A stretch of DNA of 5,052 bases, from positions 1-5,052 of the forward strand of contig DRKV01000306.1 of the NCBI GenBank assembly GCA_011051635.1, written 5' to 3'. The translations under genes were made by a program, and so were the position numbers. The DNA comes from Chloroflexota bacterium. Lineage in GTDB: Bacteria; Chloroflexota; Anaerolineae; Anaerolineales; DRKV01. The stretch's first letter is position 1. Each line of letters starts with the position of its first letter. Shown here piece after piece: positions 1 to 5,052 of this stretch. The notes under the pieces are model-generated. The model worked only from the letters and a program-made list of their open reading frames with translations. It was not told the origin of the DNA and ran no database searches.

Positions 1-1095
1 CATCACCGCACCGGCGACAAATGGTGCATCTACCCCATGTATGACTGGGCGCACGGGCAGTCGGATTCCATCGAAGGCATCACCCATTCGATTTGCACCC
101 TGGAATTTGAGAATCACCGCCCGCTTTACAACTGGTACCTCGAAAACCTGGGAATTTTCCACCCCCGACAGATTGAGTTCGCCCGCCTGAACCTGACCTA
201 CACCGTGCTCAGCAAGCGGCGGCTGATTCAACTCGTCAAGGAGGGACACGTAAAGGGCTGGGATGACCCCCGAATGCCCACCATCTCCGGCCTGCGCCGC
301 CGCGGGTACACCCCTGAGGCCATCCGCAACTTCTGCGAGGCCATCGGCGTCGCCAAGAACGACAGCGTTGTGGATGTCGCCCTCCTGGAATACCACGTCC
401 GCCAGGACCTCAACAAGCGCGCCCCGCGCCGCATGGCCGTCCTGGACCCCGTCAAGGTGGTCATCACCAACTACCCCGAAGGGCAGGTGGAATGGCTGGA
501 GGCCGTCAACAACCCCGAAGACGAGAGTGCCGGAACCCGCAAGGTTCCCTTCAGCCGGGAACTGTACATCGAGCGGGCCGATTTTCGGGAGGAGGCCCCC
601 CGCAAATACCACCGTCTGGCCCCCGGGCGGGAGGTGCGCCTGCGCTACGGCTACTTCATCAAGTATCAGGAAGTGGTCAAGGACGCCGAGGGCAACGTGG
701 TGGAGATTCACTGCACCTACGACCCGGAGACGCGGGGCGGATACGCCCCCGACGGGCGCAAGGTACGCGGCACCATCCATTGGGTTTCGGCGCAGCACGC
801 CATCGAGGCCGAAGTGCGTCTCTACGACCGCCTGTTCACCGTCCCCAACCCGATGAGCGCCGAGGAAGGCAAAACTTACCTGGATTATCTCAACCCGAAT
901 TCCCTGCAAGTGCTGACCGACTGCAAACTGGAGCCGTCCCTGGGCGAAGCGGTCCCCGGCGAGCGCTTCCAGTTCGAGCGCAAGGGCTACTTCATCGTTG
1001 ACCCCGACAGCACGCCGGAGCGCCCCGTCTTCAACCGCACGGTAACGCTGCGGGATACGTGGGCGAAGTTGGAGAAGAAATTGGGAAAGAAGTAA
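1..1095 (+). CDS. glnS: Glutaminyl-tRNA synthetase, 5'-truncated by window edge
   Basis: This cytoplasmic class I aminoacyl-tRNA synthetase attaches glutamine to tRNA(Gln) using ATP. The reading frame is open from base 1, so the ATG at 37 is internal: the codons before it read HHRTGDKWCIYP, which matches the E. coli GlnRS segment starting near residue 198. About 200 N-terminal residues, including the HIGH motif, are therefore outside the window; 364 residues are visible. Family landmarks are the YPMYD segment (Tyr at 40-42, equivalent to E. coli Tyr211) and the Cys at 94-96 (equivalent to Cys229), both in the glutamine pocket. The KMSKS-loop equivalent is VLSKR (205-219). GWDDPRMPT (256-282) and the anticodon-binding beta-barrel motif HWVSA (778-792) follow. 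The end, NRTVTLRDTWAK plus a short lysine-rich tail and TAA, matches the usual GlnRS C-terminus. The glutamine-pocket residues argue against a non-discriminating GluRS. The gene is convergent with gltX, 136 bases away. Confidence 0.97.
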   Translation, partial: HHRTGDKWCIYPMYDWAHGQSDSIEGITHSICTLEFENHRPLYNWYLENLGIFHPRQIEFARLNLTYTVLSKRRLIQLVKEGHVKGWDDPRMPTISGLRRRGYTPEAIRNFCEAIGVAKNDSVVDVALLEYHVRQDLNKRAPRRMAVLDPVKVVITNYPEGQVEWLEAVNNPEDESAGTRKVPFSRELYIERADFREEAPRKYHRLAPGREVRLRYGYFIKYQEVVKDAEGNVVEIHCTYDPETRGGYAPDGRKVRGTIHWVSAQHAIEAEVRLYDRLFTVPNPMSAEEGKTYLDYLNPNSLQVLTDCKLEPSLGEAVPGERFQFERKGYFIVDPDSTPERPVFNRTVTLRDTWAKLEKKLGKK

Positions 1096-1100
1096 GCGCG

Positions 1101-1182
1101 GGATTCCCCCTTTTTGAGTCAACTGCCGGGCAGGCGAGGGCAACGCTCCCGCCTGCTTTTGCATTTAAGGCGAGGGGAATCC
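1101..1182. repeat. 9-bp inverted repeat enclosing the glnS terminator hairpin
   Basis: ggattcccc at 1101-1109 is the exact reverse complement of ggggaatcc at 1174-1182. The arms lie 64 bases apart and enclose the hairpin at 1130-1156, so the transcript could form a closed, nested structure. Each arm also contains one GANTC pentamer. A chance match of this length is possible in so GC-rich a region. Confidence 0.5.
1130..1160 (+). terminator. Probable intrinsic terminator of glnS
   Basis: A GC-rich stem begins 34 bases after the glnS stop. Arms 1130-1136 (gcaggcg) and 1150-1156 (cgcctgc) pair perfectly. They extend inward past one A-C mismatch by three more pairs (one G-U) to a five-base loop, and four T residues follow (1157-1160). 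The T-run is short, so termination may be partial. Only the + strand has the T-run on the correct side, so this serves glnS and not gltX. Confidence 0.7.
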
Positions 1183-1183
1183 G

Positions 1184-1217
1184 AGACCTGACGGGTTTTT
1201 AGAAACCCGTCAGGTCT
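1184..1217. repeat. Perfect 15-bp palindrome, REP-like intergenic element
   Basis: Arm 1184-1198 (agacctgacgggttt) and arm 1203-1217 (aaacccgtcaggtct) are exact reverse complements around the four-base loop ttag. Neither strand has a T-run after the stem, so this is not a standard intrinsic terminator, though so strong a hairpin between convergent genes could still stop or protect both transcripts. It looks like the dispersed palindromic elements common between genes in some bacterial genomes. That identity is inferred from its form, because only one copy is in the window. Confidence 0.75.
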
Positions 1218-1246
1218 GCATGGTCTCCCCGTCAGGTCTGCATGGT
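1206..1246. repeat. 19-bp direct repeat spanning the gltX stop codon
   Basis: cccgtcaggtctgcatggt occurs at 1206-1224 and again at 1228-1246, identical and offset by 22 bases. The first copy overlaps the right arm of the 1184-1217 palindrome. The second copy includes the final codons of gltX (Met-Gln-Thr-stop on the - strand). This is either a partial tandem duplication of the gene end or the footprint of a repeat element that landed there. Confidence 0.85.
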
Positions 1247-2725
1247 TTCCAGGATTTCGATAGCCCGCCGGAGGCGCTTCAGGACGGTCTCCTTGCCGAT
1301 GATTTCCATTGTCTCGAAGATGGGGGGACTGACCTTCTGCCCCGTGGCGGCTTCGCGCAGAATCCCGAAGAGGGCACCCGCCTTGAGGCCCATCTCCTCC
1401 GCGAGGGCGCGGACGGGCTGCTCCCCGCTTTCCAGGGTAATCTCCGGGAGGGCGGATAACACTTCGTAGAGGCGTTTAGCGGCCTCCAGCGCCTGGGCCG
1501 GCGTAACCTTCTTTGGCACGAGCCGCTGCGGGTCCGGTTCGACTTCTTCCCGGAAGAAGAAACCGGCAATCAGGGGGGCATCGTCCAGCGTCTTGAGACG
1601 CGGCTGCAAAATGGGCATCATCTTCCGCAAGGTGGCATCATCAGGATGATAGCCGGCCTGCTCAAAGAAGGGTTTGACGCGGCGGAGCAGGTCTTCCGGC
1701 TCCAGGTTGCGGATGTGGAGGCCGTTGAAGTGGTCCAGTTTGGAGAAGTTGATGGCCGCGGGGGAGGGGTTGAGACGGCGGATGTCGAATTTTTCCACCA
1801 AATCGGCGAGGGTAAAGAATTCGGTGCGGTCGTCGTAAGACCAGCCCATCAGGGCGGCCCAGTTGTTGACCGCTTCGGGGAGGTAGCCCAGTTCGCGCAG
1901 GTCGGTGATGTAAATGGAGCGGCCATCCTTCATCAGTTCGGCGGCATCGCGCTTGCTCATTTTGCCCTTGCCGCTGGGCTTGAGGAACAAGGAAAGATGC
2001 ACCCAGGCGGGCTGTTCCCACCCGAAGGCGCGGTAAACGTGAACGTGCAGGGGGAAGGTGGGCAGCCATTCGGAGCCGCGCAGCACGTGGGTGATTTTCA
2101 TCAGGTGGTCGTCCACCATCGCGGCCAGGTGATAGAGCGCCCAGCCGTCGGATTTGACCAGGATGTAATCGTCCAGTTGGTCGTTGCGGTAGGTGATGTC
2201 GCCGCGGATGACATCGTGGCAGGTGACGGAGCCTTCGCGGGGCATCTTGAAGCGAATGACATGCGGTTCCCCGGCGGCGACGCGGGCAGCGGCCTCCTCC
2301 GGGGGGATGTTCCGGCAATGGCCGTCGTAGCGCGGCTGCTCTTTGCGGGCCTGCTGTTCGGCGCGCAGTTTCGAGAGGCGCTCCGGGGAGCAGAAGCAGG
2401 GGTAGGCGTGGCCGCTCTCCACCAATCGTTGGGCGTATTGGAGGTAGATTTCCTTGCGCTCCGACTGGCGGTAAGGGCCGTAAGGACCGCCTACATCGGG
2501 GCCTTCGTCCCATTCCAGCCCCAGCCAGCGCAGGCCGTCCATAAGTTCTTGCTCGGCGCCATCCTGGTAGCGTTTGCGGTCGGTATCTTCGATGCGTAAA
2601 ATGAATTGACCGCCGCTCTGGCGGGCAATAAGGTAATCGTAAAGGGCGGTGCGCGCCCCTCCGAGATGCAGGCGTCCGGTAGGCGAGGGGGCAAAACGGA
2701 CGCGAGCCGGTTTGGTGAGGGTCAT
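1232..2725 (-). CDS. gltX: Glutamyl-tRNA synthetase (class I)
   Basis: This enzyme charges tRNA(Glu) with glutamate in the cytoplasm, supplying protein synthesis and, where the C5 pathway is used, tetrapyrrole synthesis. The 497-residue length is normal for bacterial GluRS. The N-terminus reads VRFAPSPTGRLHLGGARTAL, with the HIGH motif as HLGG at residues 20-23. A CxC pair (Cys110, Cys112) and a YDGHC segment (Tyr133, Cys137) lie in the connective region and resemble the zinc-binding arrangement of some family members. LRGSEWLPT is at 215-223 and the KMSKS loop is KMSKR at 255-259. The helical anticodon-binding domain occupies roughly 320-490. The ATG is supported by AGGAG six bases upstream and by the usual short lead before the APSPTG motif. 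The gene follows rodA by 9 bases. With GlnRS next door, a discriminating enzyme is expected, though I did not verify the anticodon-reading residue. The last codons lie inside a repeat, which may have altered the extreme C-terminus. Confidence 0.98.
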   Translation of the reverse strand: MTLTKPARVRFAPSPTGRLHLGGARTALYDYLIARQSGGQFILRIEDTDRKRYQDGAEQELMDGLRWLGLEWDEGPDVGGPYGPYRQSERKEIYLQYAQRLVESGHAYPCFCSPERLSKLRAEQQARKEQPRYDGHCRNIPPEEAAARVAAGEPHVIRFKMPREGSVTCHDVIRGDITYRNDQLDDYILVKSDGWALYHLAAMVDDHLMKITHVLRGSEWLPTFPLHVHVYRAFGWEQPAWVHLSLFLKPSGKGKMSKRDAAELMKDGRSIYITDLRELGYLPEAVNNWAALMGWSYDDRTEFFTLADLVEKFDIRRLNPSPAAINFSKLDHFNGLHIRNLEPEDLLRRVKPFFEQAGYHPDDATLRKMMPILQPRLKTLDDAPLIAGFFFREEVEPDPQRLVPKKVTPAQALEAAKRLYEVLSALPEITLESGEQPVRALAEEMGLKAGALFGILREAATGQKVSPPIFETMEIIGKETVLKRLRRAIEILETMQT

Positions 2726-2731
2726 GCAATT

Positions 2732-2736
2732 CTCCT
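2732..2736 (-). promoter_or_regulatory. gltX Shine-Dalgarno overlapping the rodA stop
   Basis: The - strand reads TAGGAG followed by six bases and ATG. AGGAG lies at 2736-2732, and its first two bases are the last two of the rodA TAG stop (2737-2735). A ribosome finishing rodA therefore sits on the gltX initiation site, which predicts translational coupling. It also fixes the gltX start. Confidence 0.85.
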
Positions 2737-3889
2737 ATTCAAAATCCAGTTGTTTGCGGCGGATGGCGACGCTTTCCACCAGCCCGATGCCGAGCATCAT
2801 GGAGAGCAGGGAACTCCCGCCGTAACTGATGAAGGGCAGCGGCAGGCCGGTGACGGGGAGCAGTTTCAGGTTCATGCCCACGTTGACCAGGGCGTGGAAG
2901 GCCAGCAGGGTCGCCACGCCGACGGCAATCAGCGCTCCGTAGGTATCACGGGCCTGTTGCGCCACCCGCAGGCAGCGCCAGATGACGAAGAGCAGGAGGG
3001 CAATCACCAGGGTGGTACCCACAAAGCCGAATTCCCCGGCCATGACGGCGTAGATGAAATCGGTCTGACGGACTTTGAGAAAACGGTTCTGCACCTGGGG
3101 GTTTTGGCCGTACCCCTGCCCGAAAAGGCCGCCGGAGCCAATCGTGGTGAGGGCCTGCTCCACGTTGTAGGCTTCGCCGTAGCGGGCATCTTCTTCTGTA
3201 AAGAGGAAGTTGCGTACCCGCTGCACCTGATAAGGCTTGATAAGGCCCTCCTCCCCCAGCGAGTCGGGGTTGAGGATGACGTTGAAAACCAGCGGGATAG
3301 AGATGAGCAGCACGGCAAGCCCTGTCCCGACGGTGATGAAGACGTAGCGCGCCGGCAGCCCCGCGGCCCACAGAAGCGCAAACCACAAGACAAAGAGCAC
3401 GATGGAGGTGCTCAAATCGGGTTGCAGCAAAATCCAGATAGCGATACCCAGGGTGAGCAGGAAACTACGCACAATCCAGGCCGGCTGGTGGATGCGGTGC
3501 TGGTTGCGGGCGAAGAAATGCGCCAGCACCAGGATGATGACGATTTTGGCAATCTCGGAGGGCTGGATGAGGATGAAGCCCACGTCAAACCAGCGCGCCG
3601 AGCCGTACAGGGCCGCGCCCACGATGTAGAGCACGGCCAGGGCGCCCCCCACCCCCAGGTAGAGGGTACGGTTGATGGAAGCCCACAGGTGGTAGTCAAT
3701 CCAGGTGGTGAGGAAGACCACGGCCAGGCCGATGAGGGCAAAGATAATTTGCCGCTGCACCAGATTGAGTTCCAGCAGTTCGATGTTCCCGGCAATCGCC
3801 GAGCGAATCATCACCACGCCGAAGATGATGAGCAGGATGACGCCGCTCAGCAGCCAGAAGTCGAAGTGTTTCCAGGAAATTCGTTGCAT
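2735..3889 (-). CDS. rodA: RodA/FtsW-family SEDS peptidoglycan glycosyltransferase, probably RodA
   Basis: SEDS proteins are integral membrane enzymes that polymerise lipid II into glycan strands, working with a class B penicillin-binding protein; RodA serves side-wall elongation and FtsW serves septation. The 384 residues carry about ten hydrophobic segments, near 11-30, 48-64, 77-95, 113-126, 140-156, 160-178, 182-204, 288-306, 318-340 and 350-372. Family motifs are GSARWF (97-101 region), QPSE (109-112), LQPDLSTS (155-162), and KPYQVQRVRNF (218-228). RQTDF (274-278) follows, its Asp277 matching the catalytic aspartate of the large extracellular loop. Last come GMNLKLLPVTGLPLPF (338-353) and ISYGGSSL (354-361). 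The length and short N-terminus favour RodA, but FtsW is not excluded and no mreBCD or PBP2 gene is in view. An in-frame TAA lies 15 bases before the ATG, so the start cannot be further upstream. No clear Shine-Dalgarno precedes it. It is probably cotranscribed with gltX. Confidence 0.9.
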   Translation of the reverse strand: MQRISWKHFDFWLLSGVILLIIFGVVMIRSAIAGNIELLELNLVQRQIIFALIGLAVVFLTTWIDYHLWASINRTLYLGVGGALAVLYIVGAALYGSARWFDVGFILIQPSEIAKIVIILVLAHFFARNQHRIHQPAWIVRSFLLTLGIAIWILLQPDLSTSIVLFVLWFALLWAAGLPARYVFITVGTGLAVLLISIPLVFNVILNPDSLGEEGLIKPYQVQRVRNFLFTEEDARYGEAYNVEQALTTIGSGGLFGQGYGQNPQVQNRFLKVRQTDFIYAVMAGEFGFVGTTLVIALLLFVIWRCLRVAQQARDTYGALIAVGVATLLAFHALVNVGMNLKLLPVTGLPLPFISYGGSSLLSMMLGIGLVESVAIRRKQLDFE

Positions 3890-3910
3890 GGGATGATACC
3901 GTTAAAGTAA

Positions 3911-3949
3911 CGCGGATTGCGCTGATGCCCGCTGATTTACGCTGTTTCT
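3911..3949. repeat. Four imperfect 9-10 base tandem units upstream of rodA
   Basis: On the + strand, successive units start with cgc at 3911 (cgcggattg), 3920 (cgctgatgcc), 3930 (cgctgattta) and 3940 (cgctgtttct). The core cgctgat is exact in two units and degenerate in the outer two. The array fills nearly half of the 90-base gap between the methyltransferase and rodA and would be transcribed in the rodA leader. Its function is unknown. Confidence 0.55.
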
Positions 3950-3958
3950 TCTCTTGTG

Positions 3959-3980
3959 GCACAACTGTTCGCAGTTGCGC
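3959..3980 (-). other. Hairpin starting in the methyltransferase stop codon
   Basis: On the - strand RNA, 3980-3972 pairs with 3967-3959 in a nine-pair stem with one G-U pair, around the tetraloop CGAA. The G-U pair would be an A-C mismatch on the + strand, so the structure is better formed on the - transcript. Its first base is the G of the methyltransferase TAG. No T-run follows, so it is not a convincing intrinsic terminator. It may be a 3'-end stabiliser or an attenuating element between the two genes. Confidence 0.45.
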
Positions 3981-5052
3981 TACCGGGGCAGGCATTCCCG
4001 CCGGTAGCGGGCGCGCAGGTCGTCTATGGGGCGCAGATTGCCCTCGGAGTCCGCGAAATACCATTGCTGCCAGCCGTTACAAGGGCCGCCGCCCATCAGG
4101 TGCTTGCCCGTTTGATGGATGGAACCCTCAAAGCCGTCGGGCAGGCGCAATTTGCCGTCCGGCTTGATGCGGGCGACCTGCTCGCGCCGGGAGCGGAAAT
4201 AGAGTTCCTGTCCGGGCTGCAAATACCCGGCTTCCAGCAAGCGGCTGAAAGGCACCTTCGGGGCCAAACGCCGCTTGTCCCGGACACTGAAGACTTCCCG
4301 GTCGAACAGTTCCGGCTCCACGGCGGCGATTCTGGCCTGAGCAATCTCGATGTATTTTTCCTCTTTCTCAATGCCAATCCAGTGCCGGTGGAGGCGCTTC
4401 GCTACCACCCCCGTCGTCCCGCTGCCGAAAAAAGGGTCAAGGACAACGTCGCCGGGGTTGCTGGATGAGAGTATGACGCGGTACAGGAGGGCCTCGGGTT
4501 TCTGGGTGGAATGGGCTTTCTTGCCGTTGACTTTCACCCGCTCCGCGCCGGAGCAAATCGGGAGCAGCCAATCGCTGCGCATCTGTTTCTCGCCGTTGAG
4601 TTGTTTCATGGCGTGGTAGTTGAAGGTGTACTTTGCGCCTTTGAATTTGCTCGCCCATATCAGCGTCTCGTGGGCATTGGTGAAGCGCACGCCCCGAAAA
4701 TTAGGCATCGGATTGGTTTTTATCCAGACCACATCGTTCAGGAACCAGTAGCCGAGGTCCTGCATGATGCTCCCGATGCGGAAAATGTTGTGATAGGAGC
4801 CAATCACCCAGAGCGTGCCGGTATCTTTGAGAACGCGCCGACAAGCGCGAAGCCAGGCACGGGTAAAAGCATCGTATTCAGCGAGACTGCCAAACTGGTC
4901 CCAGGCCTCATGCACCCCTGCCACCTTGGTCAGGTTGGGACGGTACAAGTCCCGCGGGAGTTGCAGATTGTACGGCGGGTCGGCGAAAATCAAATCTACG
5001 GAGTTCTCCGGCAGCGTATCGAGAACTTCCACGCTGTCACCGGGCAAGATGC
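3980..5052 (-). CDS. ccrM: CcrM-like adenine-specific DNA methyltransferase, 5'-truncated by window edge
   Basis: This is a beta-class N6-adenine DNA methyltransferase that uses S-adenosylmethionine. The visible protein resembles Caulobacter CcrM from end to end. Counting the Leu codon at 5047-5045 as residue 1, DPPYNLQ lies at 23-29 (DPPY catalytic motif) and WVIGSYHNIFR at 80-90. NPMPNFRG (112-119), NAHETLIWAS (124-133) and MRSDW (156-160) follow, then TQKPEALLYRVIL (181-193). DPFFGSGTT (204-212) is the cofactor-binding motif. Residues about 258-345 form the C-terminal RAMA-type domain with GSIHQTG (308-314) and CNGW (323-326), which in CcrM takes part in DNA recognition. GANTC is thus the likely target, by inference. 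The frame stays open to the window edge, and Ile-Leu-Pro-Gly-Asp aligns with CcrM Ile-Ile-His-Gly-Asp. The TTG at 5047-5045 is therefore a leucine codon and not the start, and roughly eight or more residues are missing. No restriction enzyme gene is visible, so it may be a solitary methyltransferase. It lies 90 bases upstream of rodA. Confidence 0.93.
   Translation of the reverse strand, partial: ILPGDSVEVLDTLPENSVDLIFADPPYNLQLPRDLYRPNLTKVAGVHEAWDQFGSLAEYDAFTRAWLRACRRVLKDTGTLWVIGSYHNIFRIGSIMQDLGYWFLNDVVWIKTNPMPNFRGVRFTNAHETLIWASKFKGAKYTFNYHAMKQLNGEKQMRSDWLLPICSGAERVKVNGKKAHSTQKPEALLYRVILSSSNPGDVVLDPFFGSGTTGVVAKRLHRHWIGIEKEEKYIEIAQARIAAVEPELFDREVFSVRDKRRLAPKVPFSRLLEAGYLQPGQELYFRSRREQVARIKPDGKLRLPDGFEGSIHQTGKHLMGGGPCNGWQQWYFADSEGNLRPIDDLRARYRRECLPR

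Noticed and set aside
263..1001. Alternative-frame open stretches inside glnS
   Set aside because: They are rich in Pro, Arg, Ser and Thr, typical of shifted reading of GC-rich coding DNA, while the glnS frame matches GlnRS continuously.
1184..1217. The palindrome as an intrinsic terminator
   Set aside because: The stem is strong, but neither strand has a T-run after it; the T-rich bases lie within the stem and loop. It is listed as a repeat instead.
1646..2599. + strand open frame of 317 codons opposite gltX
   Set aside because: It lies wholly antisense to well-conserved GluRS sequence and shows no recognisable motif. It is a by-product of GC-rich codon use.
2606..3910. Long + strand open frame of 434 codons opposite rodA and the start of gltX
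   Set aside because: It is longer than rodA but rich in Asp, Glu, Gln, His and Gly with no domain pattern, which is what the complement of a Leu/Val/Ile-rich membrane protein gives. The - strand carries unmistakable SEDS motifs.
3890..3979. A promoter for rodA in the 90-base gap
   Set aside because: I looked on the - strand for spaced -35 and -10 boxes. Only weak A/T-rich pieces such as TTTAAC lie close to the ATG, without a credible -35 partner, so I do not call one.
3956..4468. + strand open frame opposite the methyltransferase 3' half
   Set aside because: It overlaps the conserved CcrM-type C-terminal domain on the other strand and has no ribosome-binding site or family resemblance.

Overview
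This is a GC-rich bacterial window (roughly 60 % G+C by eye) with four protein-coding genes packed tightly together. Two are cut by the window edges. I recognise all four: glutaminyl-tRNA synthetase (glnS, + strand, 5' end missing), glutamyl-tRNA synthetase (gltX, - strand, complete), a RodA/FtsW-type SEDS glycan polymerase (probably rodA, - strand, complete) and a CcrM-like adenine-specific DNA methyltransferase (- strand, 5' end missing). There is no tRNA, rRNA, CRISPR array, transposase or phage gene. The organism is most likely a free-living bacterium. The repeat style between genes, together with a bacterial-type GlnRS and these proteins, suggests Chloroflexota (Anaerolineae-like). That assignment rests on general resemblance and not on a search.

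Layout. Positions 1-1095 hold the C-terminal two thirds of GlnRS. Positions 1096-1231 are a 136-base convergent intergenic region. It is unusually structured: a terminator-like hairpin behind glnS, a 9-bp inverted repeat enclosing it, a perfect 15-bp palindrome, and a 19-bp direct repeat whose second copy contains the last codons and stop of gltX. Positions 1232-2725 (-) are gltX. It follows rodA (2735-3889, -) after only 9 bases, and the rodA stop codon overlaps the gltX Shine-Dalgarno sequence. Positions 3890-3979 are a 90-base gap with a short tandem repeat and a hairpin that starts in the methyltransferase stop codon. Positions 3980-5052 (-) are the methyltransferase, whose first few residues lie beyond the window.

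How the genes fit together. rodA and gltX look like one translationally coupled transcription unit on the - strand. The methyltransferase lies upstream in the same direction and may or may not share transcription. glnS converges on gltX. Having both GlnRS and GluRS implies that Gln-tRNA(Gln) is charged directly, so the GluRS is probably the discriminating type. The methyltransferase resembles Caulobacter CcrM along its whole visible length, including the C-terminal RAMA-type DNA-recognition domain, so GANTC methylation is the natural prediction. No restriction endonuclease is visible beside it.

I do not see a previously undescribed system here. The genes are ordinary housekeeping genes. The points most worth a second look are the repeat structure at the gltX 3' end, the CcrM-type enzyme if the host is not an alphaproteobacterium, and the small repeats in the gap upstream of rodA. 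No gene-free stretch exceeds 300 bases.
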